Shown: positions 12,571-23,500 of the stretch, one piece after another
Numbering within the stretch: position 1 is the stretch's first letter
Layout: the number at the start of each line of letters is the position of its first letter
Origin: Polydactylus sextarius
Lineage: Eukaryota > Chordata > Actinopteri > Polynemidae
Direction of reading: 5' to 3'
DNA: 64,000 bases
Assembly: GCA_016801845.1 (NCBI GenBank)
Contig: CM028919.1
Location: forward strand, 9,441,001-9,505,000
The notes under the pieces: model-generated
The model's input: only the letters and a program-made list of their open reading frames with translations
Database searches by the model: none
Told to the model about the DNA's origin: nothing
Position numbers and translations under genes: made by a program

Positions 12571-15500
12571 TTACCCCTGTGCTGTTTTCAGGAGTCCTCG
12601 CCTGGGTCACAGTGAACTTCCTTACAGGTAAGACATTGCTTGTGTTTTGCTATGGTAGTGTTAGTGGTCAGGAGGTTCATATCTGAGGCTCCAGTGTACA
12701 CAGAAGTCCGGCAGTGAAAGACTCTTGTCTCCTGTCTGAGGTTATGAGTTTGAATCACTGGCCTAACACAGGCTGCTGCAGTATTTCCTCACATTTTTCA
12801 CTCAGCTATGGAAAAGCATTTATTTTTCAAATGGCATTTATTTTAAACAACAACCATAAGCTCAGACCTGGAAAATTGTTTTTTTTTCCACATTGTGGGC
12901 AGAGACAAGATCTGTTAGCATTTATCATTCTGACAACACTTGTTCACACAACATGCTCTGTTCATGGTCCACTGATGAATAGCATCTTATCATGAGTTTG
13001 GGATGGGTTTAACTCTCTGCTTCTTTTTTTCTTAAGGCCACTTGTACTCCAACACGAAGAGGACAGTGGGGATCCTTGATTTGGGTGGAGGATCTACACA
13101 GATCACATTCCTTCCCAAGTCAAAGGTGAATGAAATATTTCATGTGATGAATATATATATTTTTAAATAAAATATCCCTGCAAAAAAAAACTTAATAGCT
13201 TATCATGTTTATCCAACAGAAAACCATCCAGTCTGCTCCCACCAGCTACATTGCCAGATTCAACCTGTTCAACAGCACATATCAACTCTACACACACAGG
13301 TGAATAACATACAAAGAAATGATGCTTTATTCTCTTTGGTTTTTCTCAAAAATTCACTCTTTAGTACTCTGTGCAGTAAAACATACATATCTATCTGAAA
13401 CTTACCATAATTGTATATCATCATCACGTAGTTACCTTGGAAATGGACTGTACGCGGCTCGATTGGCAACTCTTGGAGCGCTAGGAGCTGATGGTAGAGT
13501 ATCTAAAACCTTTCATCACCTTTCGATTTGCACTCATTTTTTCATGAATGTAAACACTTGAAGATGATAAACACTTTCTTTGTTTTTCCCAGGCCTAGAT
13601 TGGAAAGTCTTCACTAGCTCTTGCCTTCCCAAAAAATTCAGAGAGGAGGTGACTTTTGGAGGAACCACCTACAAAGTTAGCGGGATTCCAGACGGTGAGA
13701 TAAAAGCACTCTGAGGTTTTGATATCTTTCCCGGTGTCTTGGATCCAGCAATCCACGCATTCCTTTCTTTGCTCTGGAACACAATAGAGTACAGTACAAT
13801 ACAGTCTCACATGAGAACATTTATCCGCTAAAGCTGCTGTAACCTTGGCGCCAAACGCATGTTTTGTCATCCCCTCGCTCTCTGTGTTCCCTCTTGAACA
13901 ATTATACTGCAGTGAACCTTGTATTTAAACGAAAAGAAAACTGTCAGTTAACTTCACAAATAAGGCAGTCACTCCCATACCACAGTCAAGTAGCCAGAAG
14001 ATGCTGGGCTTGTCCCTGAGTTGTTATTTTTTTTGTGTAACGAGTGGCTTGATCTGGACCGCTCACAATTATGTGGTAAAAATAGACAGCCCAGCAGTGC
14101 TGCGCTTACTGCCGCTCTTGTCAGCACATGGTTTTGCCGGCAGCAACTGTGCCAACCATACCCATGGGGCTTTGTCAAAACTTGTCCTTCTGGGGCTTCC
14201 CTTGTATATAATCTGGTGAGCCCCCGGCTTCAACCTGTGGCTGACCTCAAACTGAGGCTTTTGTCTCGGCCCCGTCTGCATACCATACATTGCTGCATCC
14301 AAGCACATTAAACTGACTGTTTACTGCACATCTTTTTATTATTTGGTTAAATTATCCTGCTACAAAACTTAATTTTTTACCTCATCTCTCCTCAGGCTAC
14401 GCCGGCTACAAGCTTTGCTACTATGAGGTGATGAAGGTAATCAAAGGCATCGTGCACCAGCCTTATGAAGTGAAGGGCAGCAGCATCTTCTACGCTTTCT
14501 CCTACTACTTTGACAGAGCTGTGGAGTCTGGTCTCATTGGTGAGTGGGCACAGACCAAAACGTCACCTTCCAGTGGCATATATCTTTCATGGTAATTATC
14601 ATATTTTGCACAAAATAGGTATTCAAATTGTATGTTTGTTTTTTTTTTTTCCTGCACAGATGCCAGTCGAGGTGGTGCAATTGAAGTCAGGGATTTTAAG
14701 AAGAGAGCCAAAGAAGGTAAGAATTACACGTTGGATAAACTTGTGTTTGAGACAACCTTACAAGTTATATATATTTATCAGTCATCCAACCGCTGAAACT
14801 TCATGCAAAACAGTTTATGCTGTAAACAGCAAGAACACTAAAGCTTGTTTGTGCCCAAAACACTCAGTACAATGGCGCCAAATTGGCACAACTTATCCTG
14901 TCAAAAAAGAATTTATAACACCAGTAAAATGTAACCGATTATTTACAAAAATGTGCGATGGAGACGGATCATAATACAAATGGAGCTTATTATAGGGTAG
15001 ATATATGTTAACACCACTATAAAACATTTTAGTATGTTTAACCGATGCACACCATGCTTATCAGGTCCAGTTTGTGACACATGTAATATCCATGTAGACG
15101 CAGATTTATAGCAAGGAGGAATGAGTTGGTGTGTTATGCAAGGCTGTTTGTGTTGCAAGAACAGTCACATGGTCTCGAGGAACGCGTCTGGCTCAGGCTG
15201 GGTTGGCAGCTGAGCTAAAAGATGTCTGTCTGGCCCAGGCAGGAGGGCACCTGACAGCCACACACCACCTGGGGGTTGACACATGCTGAAACACACACAC
15301 ACACACAACGCCACAACCCACCCACAGCCTGTTGCTGACCCTCAACCGTTCTCCTCGCACCTTTGTGTTTACTCATCCAAAACAAAACAGAAAGGTCATC
15401 TTTTAATCATGTAACACAAGGGTTAGAAAAGGAGAGAAGGTTTTTTTCTGCTTTTTTGTTAACGTCATGTCATGTCTGAAACCTGTGGCTTTTTTTTTTG

Positions 15501-15866
15501 TTTTGTTTGCAGTGTGCAACAAAATGACCAAATACCGTGCTATCAGCCCCTTCCTCTGCATGGATATGACATATATCACTTGTCTGCTAAAGGAGGGCTT
15601 TGGCTTCAAGGACAGCACTGTGCTGCAGGTGAGCAAATCAGAGCAAGGTTACTGTGGAAATACAATGTGAATACAATGCGAAAAGCTTCAGCACGTGGTT
15701 TTTGACAGTAACCGTGAGAAAAAGTTTTATTTCTTTGTAGCTCTAATGGAGATCCTCCTCTCGATCTGTTTCTGTTCAACAGCTAGCCAAGAAGGTGAAC
15801 AACGTGGAGACGAGCTGGGCCCTGGGGGCGACCTTTGACTACTTCAGAAACCTCAACATTCACTAA
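10144..15866 (+). CDS. ENTPD5: Ectonucleoside triphosphate diphosphohydrolase 5 with N-terminal repeat insertion
   Basis: Secretory-pathway GDA1/CD39 enzyme that hydrolyses UDP and GDP, supporting ER glycoprotein folding; in zebrafish the orthologue is needed for bone mineralisation. Coding exons: 10144-10588, 11029-11108, 11409-11552, 11976-12051, 12592-12627, 13037-13125, 13220-13299, 13432-13493, 13593-13694, 14396-14539, 14660-14716, 15513-15628, 15783-15866. These total 504 aa. Residues 1-23 form a signal peptide (hydrophobic LLLTLSVWLLAGSLIA). Apyrase regions: ACR1 FDAGSTGTR (129-137), ACR2 KATAGLR (204-210), ACR3 EGVLAWVTVN (about 248-257), ACR4 LDLGGGSTQ (274-282), ACR5 SWALGA (488-493). 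The C-terminus, NLNIH, resembles the human end. The protein is about 76 residues longer than human ENTPD5 because of a Pro/Glu-rich repeat block at about 46-117. A soluble product is expected, as no second membrane segment is seen. ENTPD6, the closest alternative, normally has a longer cytosolic N-terminus. Confidence 0.95.
10279..10495 (+). repeat. In-frame PEV/HPxPE tandem repeat in ENTPD5 exon 1
   Basis: Encodes about 70 residues (roughly 46-117) built from degenerate units such as LPEVSNPVPEVSQP, YPEIPEVFHPAPEV, IPEAFHPVPEV, VHPAPEPYHPPEV. Units are about 10-14 residues long and differ from each other at the DNA level, so the array is old enough to have diverged yet has stayed open. It lies after the signal peptide and before ACR1, so it should be extracellular or luminal, extended and acidic. 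Confidence 0.85.
10596..10661. repeat. CT-rich low-complexity tract in ENTPD5 intron 1
   Basis: Polypyrimidine CTCT/CCCT repeat starting just after the donor of the first coding exon. It is purely intronic, but it reads through as Ser/Leu-rich shadow ORFs. Confidence 0.9.
13695..14395 (+). other. ENTPD5 intron 9 with GC-richer enhancer-like segment
   Basis: The longest uninterrupted non-repetitive intron segment after exon 9. Between about 13970 and 14320 it is GC-richer than flanking introns. It contains TGTGGT at 14072-14077 (RUNX core), TGTGGC at 14236-14241, and TGACCTCA at 14242-14249 (nuclear-receptor half-site type). Short motifs like these arise often by chance; a regulatory role is only a suggestion. 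Confidence 0.25.
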
Positions 15867-17335
15867 AGACAGCTCATTGTCGCTGCAGCCGGCACTGAGG
15901 GACAGTCTGTCACTGGGCTTCCCCTCCTCCATCCACCCTTGATCAGCCCGTCCCCTCACAGACACACCACGCATCCTCACCCACCAACGCCCCTCCTCTT
16001 ATCCTCAACCTCAGCACCCTGCGAAACGCTCCGAGAACTGTTGAAGAAAATCACTATATTTTTATAAGGCCAGCTATTTCTACTGTATGTTGAGCTCATA
16101 AGTGGTGGGCTGATTTTTATTTTTGTAAAACGTTTACATTTTTGATTCCTCGTGGGTGTCTGATCTGAAATGTCTTTCTCACCTACCTGAAAAGTGTGTG
16201 GAGGGTAGTAGAAGCAATACAACCAGTCATGGTATCTTGGTGCTTACTGTGGTCCTGGTGTGCACTGTACAGTACAGTGGGAAACTTTTAAGAGACTAGT
16301 TGCCAGAAACGCAACCATTGTTGTCTTTCTAAATGCTTGTAAGTCAGTCTTTTTTTTTAATTCTAGCAGTAAATTATCTTACGAGACCCTCGTTCATTTG
16401 GCCCCAGCCCTTGACAACATTTGAAATCAAGCAGATGAAAACCATGCAGCTTCTTCTCTTCAACTTTGCACATAACACTTTATCTGCAGATATTGTAGCT
16501 GAGACGTGATTGGATGCTTTGATGTCGACTCTAAAAGTTGTACGTGTTCATCGTTAGTGTTGGCTTCACCGTGACTCGGCGAGCGCCACGGGGAGATGCC
16601 CCTCACATACTGTGTTGTACAGCTTTTACAAGTATGAGGTTAATACCTGTATTTTTAGAGTTAAGCCATTATTGTTTGTTTTGTCTAGAACGGAAAAGAC
16701 CTTATCAAGCATGGCTAAATTGCAGGGTCCTCGGGTCTGAACTGTATTTTAGACCAGCAAAAGAAAAACCTCTCATCAAGGGTAGATAGCGCATACAACA
16801 TAATTTACATCCATTAACTACAACAAAAATGTAAACAGAAATTATGTTAAAAAAGAAAAAAAAAGTTTGAAACTCACGACTCCTTCACTTTTTGCTGGTT
16901 GCTCAGAAGCATTAGAAATATTGAAATTCTGTTCTGTTCTGTCATTTTTCTCGTGAACTGTACAAATATTTAATTAACTGAAAGTTTATCTAATGTAGAG
17001 TGTTTTAATTATCCTCATCAAATATTATTAACTCTTGGACTTCATGTGTAACTGCTCTCTAAGCCGTGCCTTTGCTGTCTTTTCAGTATTCAACATGTTC
17101 AATAACTACTGCTGTATATACATAATGTAAACTTATATTAGTGAAATACTTTGTCAAGAACAGCTTTTACATTACAAGAACTCTATGCTGCACAGTTGCT
17201 CAGAAATGCCTCTATGTTCATCAGTATGAATAACCTGATGACTGACAGTATGTAAATTGTTGTTTTTATTCAATTCAGTGGATTAAGTCTATACTATACA
17301 GGTATGTTTTAATAAAACGTGAAAAATGTGCTTTG
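15867..17335 (+). other. ENTPD5 3' UTR and polyadenylation signal
   Basis: Sequence between the ENTPD5 stop codon and AATAAA at 17311-17316. No other ORF of note lies inside. This would give a 3' UTR of about 1.45 kb. A further AATAAA occurs near 17390, just before the AT repeat, so a later end is possible. Confidence 0.7.
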
Positions 17336-17399
17336 TCTATAGTTTGCACTTTGTTTGATCAACTCAACTCAGAGTTTATGAAATTAATGAATAAAAAGC

Positions 17400-17402
<3 letters not shown>

Positions 17403-17436
<34 letters not shown>
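17403..17436. repeat. (AT)17 microsatellite
   Basis: 34 bp of pure AT dinucleotide in the gap between the convergent ENTPD5 and COQ6 genes. It is self-complementary and likely polymorphic. Confidence 0.97.
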
Positions 17437-17439
<3 letters not shown>

Positions 17440-17593
17440 TTTGAAAGCTGTAAACTTATGCAAGCAAACAAAATAGAAATAGAGTAAAATAAATCTTTAA
17501 TATCTCAGATTTTTTTACAATCACATTTTTACAGCATTTTGAGCTCACAATCACTGGAGATCCAACTGCTACAACTACTACGCAATGGGTGCA

Positions 17594-20500
17594 TCACTTG
17601 CTTGCGAATGCCATGATCTGCTCCTGCAGAGGCAAAAAAGAGACATCAAGTCAGAAACTCTGTAACCACCGAGTTGTGCTTGCTAAAAGCATGTTACAAG
17701 TGAGTGGCCCTGCAGACCTCTAGACAAGACCTGTAAACCAGTGAAATCACATCATTTAAAATGGAAAAGATGTCACGTTTCACTTTCGGCCTCCATAGTG
17801 AAATGCCTTTACAACCAGTTATAGTTGTGTTGGTCTGAATCACTTAGTAGGGAATAAAGCCATTTCACATGAGTGGTCGGTAATAAAAGGGGTGTGAAAA
17901 CACAAGCCAACACCGCTGTCCGCTGCCCCAGAGCCAGCCCTGCACCCCACCCACACACTTTTGGTAACACTAAATTTGGGGCTAAACTTAGATGCCATAG
18001 TAGTAGGTTCAGAACCCTGGAAATTATAGACACCACTAAAGTAAAGCTCCGTGTAATCAGAAAGGAGGGCGGTGGGTGGGTTCAGAGTGGAGGCGGAGCT
18101 TAGGTTTGACAGGTGGTTGATGCTATCATGTTAAGTGATGACCTAGTTTATGGGTGATGTGCAGGAGGACTCGCTGGGTGGTGGAAGCTTGAAGAGCAGT
18201 GAGTTTACCTTCAATGCTGGGAGCATGTTGGTGGCCTGCAAACCAAAGGTGCGTAGGAGAACCACAGGAGACGCGTTAGTGGAGTAGAGGCGTTTCATGA
18301 GGTCGATGGCAGCCATCATGGGCAGATTGTGTCGCTGGCGTTCGGTTTCATATTCTAAAAGATGCTGTATTGCTCCTGTACAAACAAAACAAACCAAAGA
18401 GCAAGGATTAAAAGCTGAAAACATAGTTTGAATTTGTGTATTTCTGTCATATGTTTTCTACATCAAGTTGTGGTGCTGTTTTGCCTTCAGAACATTTAAC
18501 AGAGGAAAAAATAAACACAGGATCTCTTAATGGGATTTTCGTTTTTTCTTATGAAAAGCAACTTACATACACTTCCTGGCAGAATGAGCAGAAAAAAAAC
18601 ATCAAATAAATGTTGCTGGTGCTTTTTATAATTCTGATTACCAGCATGCATTTTAACTTGGGCAATGGAAAAGAGCTTAGGGGAAACCACTGCGCTATAG
18701 TTGCAACTTTTGTGTCGGTTTAAAGTTCTCACTGACCCAGGTCCTTCCCGTTAAAGGCTGCCTGGCTCAGAAGCTGCGTGAGGCAAGCCACATCTCCGAA
18801 GCCCAGGTTGACTCCCTGACCGGCAAGAGGATGGACACGATGTGCTGCATCCCTGCAAAGACAAACATATGCTCCACTATCCAAACAGTTCATGGTGGGC
18901 TGTTTTATGCACGCTGTAAAATCAGAAGAAGAGAGCTGAATATAAATAAGTCAAACCGATTTTCTTTTACATCTCATCTCACAAAATCTTTTAATGTGCA
19001 GCTCATTTCTTTCTGTATATGATCTTACCCAATCAGAGCAACCCGGTGCCTTGTGTACTCTGATGCGTGACCCATGCCCAGTGGGAACATGACCCTGGTC
19101 TTTGGGCCGATCCCTGCCACACTAGGAGGGAGTTGTCGAGGTGAACCTGCAGACGGTATGATGGCTGACAGGGCGCCGCGGAACAGAGAGCCAGCCGTCT
19201 CAATCAGCTCTGACTGGTTTTCATTACTCCACTGTCAGCGCACGCACAGACAGGCAAAGGAGTCAGAGATGTATTCACAGAGAATGAAAAATGGCCAGTA
19301 GTGAGAGAAAACAGTCATTATCCCTTTGAGTGGACAAAGAAATTAGCTGACATAGGAGCAAAGCTGAACTCCAGGCCAGAGAAAATGCTCTTTTTCCCCT
19401 CCCTAACTAACTGGTTTGGCAGGGCCTCGGGAGCTGGGCTAATTAAAAGAAGATGCCGGCCAGGCTATGCAGTTGAATTAGCTCTGTTTGAAAAACATTC
19501 CATGCAGTAATGGTCGACACTGGGAGACCACAGGTTTAATTAGCAAACCAGGCCTGAAACCAAACGTGACTCAACCGTGGTGACCCCGTCCATCAACAGG
19601 CCCAGTAAAAATAGCCAGCTTGGGAAAAAAAGGAGTTTCTCCAATAGGATAGGTACAACACTACTGGATTGAAATATTAGTATTGTATAAAATGTGAATA
19701 AAACAATAACAATATTGTTTGTGTGAGTCAATTAGAGTGAGTCAAACATCTCAACATGTGAGTGAGTCAGGAGACAACCCATGCAACATACAGTCAAACT
19801 AAGACTCCACTGCACACATATATAAACAAATACTGCAAAATCTTAGTGACAGATGTGGAATCTGTCAGCATCAGCTGATTAATGGTTAAAGGGAGACTTA
19901 CAAACGCAGAGTTGATGGCGTCGACGAAGCTCTCCTCATCCAGCTGCAGCAGCTCCTCTGCAAGCCGATGGCTGGTTGACCACACCAGAGAGCTCTCCGT
20001 GTCCGACAGCTGCAGTGCACAGAGCGAGGACACTGAAGCTTCATCAAACGTTATATGGCACGCGAATATTTTGCATCAACTACTAGTGCAGTAAATGATG
20101 TTTAGATATATTACCGGTAACATAGCGATGGGTCCTGTTGGGAGGAACCTCTGCCATGCGACATTGTTCTCCGTGGGCTGTCCAACACATAAATTAAATT
20201 AAATTAAATATTATTCTGAATTTGTTTGGCGTTGTATTGTATTGCTCTATTTTAATTACATATATTGCGTATAAAAAACAAGACATTATAGAGGGTGCTG
20301 CTGGGTGGGTGTATTGTTCTCTGCATGCTGACAGATGGAACATTAAAATAGCTATCATAATAAAAACACTTGAGTGACTTTACTCGGTCATAGAAATAAC
20401 GCTTGCTTAAGCATTTGCGTGCAGTAATTATACGCGTTATAAAAAGTATTAACAACTGCATTGTGTGCAATTGAATGCGACACTCACTTCTGATAGATGC

Positions 20501-23500
20501 AGCACAGCAACAACGGCAGACTGGTCATAATTCCACTTGATGGTGGGTATCCCCAGTTCCCGCCTCACCATTGAGTTTGGTCCATCGGCACCGATCTGAA
20601 AAACAGATGAGAAAAACGGTGAAAATAAAAAGCAAAAAAAGGAGGAAGGGTAAAGGGACAAGTGGAGTTTATGTGATGGAAATTAAACTGACCAGCAGCT
20701 TTGTCTGAAGAGTTTCTCCATTGGCTAATGTGACCTGGACCCATGGGATGTAGTCTGCTGACTGGTGGGGCATGGGCCATTTATACTTCACCACCTTGGA
20801 CCTGTATTTGACCTGGACGCTATCTGACACAACAAGAACACAGAACTGGTCACAACTGGTCATCAATCTTTATTCTGATTCTGTGTATTATTACACTAAA
20901 TCAGGGCTCTGCTACTATTTACTTTAAATAAATAAATCAGAGGACAGTTTGCCTGTAGCTATAGCAGTGGAAGATCTATAAACCACCTCATAAAACACCA
21001 CTGGTTTTCCTCCTGGCACATAGAAGCTGCTGAAGTTCACATCTGACAATCTTCTTAATAGTCTTGGCCTGCCACATCGCACTGACTAATGGTGTTTATC
21101 TACAAGTGCACCACGCCACACTCGGCGCATGCTGCCAGCTTGTTGGATTTTTCACTAAAACTGCCCATCTTCCTAAAATATCAGCAGCCGGTCATCCCAA
21201 AACACACTGGCTCACGCCGACTTGGAGCGCAAGCCATCCACAGAACGGCTACTGTTTTGCTGAACACAAAAGTCAAATATGGGTTTATGATGATTGGAGA
21301 GCAGAGTTACATTGAAAACAGCTGGTGGGGAGCGCACTTTTCATGTACTGAATCTTGAGCGTAACAACATCGCGGCTAAAAATGAGAGGAGAGAGAAAAG
21401 TGGACAAATAGGAAGCACATGAAGCAAAAACGTGCTGTAAACCACGCATCCGTTGTTTGGGGCAAAATGTTGAAAACTGTTTATAAATATGCCATTTTAA
21501 CTGTCAAGCACATAGTGGAGTAAAGTTTTATTTGAGAGCCTCACAAAAAATGGGTCTAATGTCAACAGTAATGTAGCACTACAGTGTCAGCGCTTTTGGT
21601 GTCTTAAGAGGTGGCAAAGCTTTTGGAAACACATGGCGGCTTTAAATAGGTCACTGGACCATTTCACGTGTCCTCACTGGGTGCCGGGGCTCTGCAGTTC
21701 TCAAAATGTGAGGTTTTGATTGAAACTGCAGGAAAAACACGGATGGCTCCAAGAGCTTAACTTGTCTTTAAAAACAGTCACCAAGAAAGAGAGAGAAAGA
21801 GAGAGAGAGACTACAAATAAACAAAACCTGTGGAACAGGATGGAATAAATGCGGACATTAGCTGCCAAATGTGGCATCCATTAAACAGATGGAACAGGAA
21901 TCAAGAGGTCTTACAGAGCAATGCAACCATGTTGGGCTCCGTGATTTAATCATAAACACTTACCAGACAAACTGTCCAGCTGTTTAGTGAGCGCAGCCAC
22001 AACGATGTCATTCTCCACAATGTATGCCATCTCGTCCTGCAGGTTCTCCTTATCGAATGTGATCAGGGCATCTGAGCAGGCATCCCAAACCTAAATGAAA
22101 GACTCATTATGCCTGTGGTCTACAAAGTCTATCCTTAAATGCATCCCCTTTCCATATATATAACTGGGCAGAGAAGTGCCGCTTCATTGAGCTGAACACA
22201 TCAAAGTTGTTAGCTGCCGTTGAAGGCTGGCATGGCCTATATACATGAAACCCAGAGTGATGAGGGTCACCAGCACCCCTCTGGCTGGGATGATGATTTC
22301 AGCTTAATGGAGCTCTCTGAGGCGGAGGACCAAATGACATTTTGTGATGTGGATTTTCTTAAAACATTTTCTTGGAAACACAAATAACAAATGACATGTT
22401 TATGAACATTACAGAGTAAGTCAATATTTATCCGCAACCAAAAGCAGCAGGATGAGATACAGTTCCAGGTTACTGTAATTCAAACCCTGAGAGCACCATT
22501 TGAGTTAAACATGAGGGTGTGAAGAGTGTTTGTACAAGGTTAATCCTCTCCTGGGTTGTAACTATGGTCACAGAACCCATCATTCTGCAGTAATACACTG
22601 CTGCACTACTTTTTTCCAACTTGCCATAAAGTAGGGGGATAGACCCTCCAGAAAACCACTAATGGCAGTGGGTTTGCAACTTGTGATAAATGGTTGGAGA
22701 GAAAGATTTACCGAGACCAGCCCAAAAATTGTTTTGGTTTTGTTTAATGCAGGGTGAAATGATGCAGCCTTGGGGAAGAACGAGTTACTACTTTCTGTGC
22801 AGCACTTAAACAATACACTTCCTTGCAACTTTATAGAGAAAAATGTGGGCAAAATGAGGCCTCAATGGCAAAAAAACGCTGCTTGCCTTCTGTTTCAAAT
22901 CTAAACCCTCAACGCTTACTGGACATTTAAGGTGGAAGAGTATTTTACTGGCTTGGAAAGAATGTTATTTAGATCTGACCTGCAGCACATACTTTCCAGT
23001 GCTATGGCTAAAATGTATGTGACTTAGATTCAAGGGGCAAACAAGCCAAAACAGCGGTAGCAGAGTGAAGGTATAATGGGAGAGGTACACTACCATAATC
23101 ACTGTAAGGCACTGCATGATGACATCTTAGGCCCAGAGAGAAACCCTGCGGTCGAGTGTTTGGTACACACCGACCACATCTTACAAGAAGGACCGAGCCT
23201 GCAGCCACAGCCGTAAAGCCGGTTCACGTTGCAGCAAACAACCACTCTCTCAATCTTTCATCTTCTTCCCGTTGTTCACATGAATCTTCATAATTAGAAG
23301 ATGTGGGGAGCGAGTACCAATTTGAAAATGTCGCAATGATTTATTCTTCATAGAAAAGATGGCTTTAATAAATAAAACTCGCATTGGTGAGAAACCAAAG
23401 CAGCACTCATTGGCCTTTTGATTTTTTTTAACCTTGCGTTCTTTGGTGTTCGGTGCGCCACAGAGCCTGCAGAGCTACTGAAAAAGGCGCAAGTTGGACA

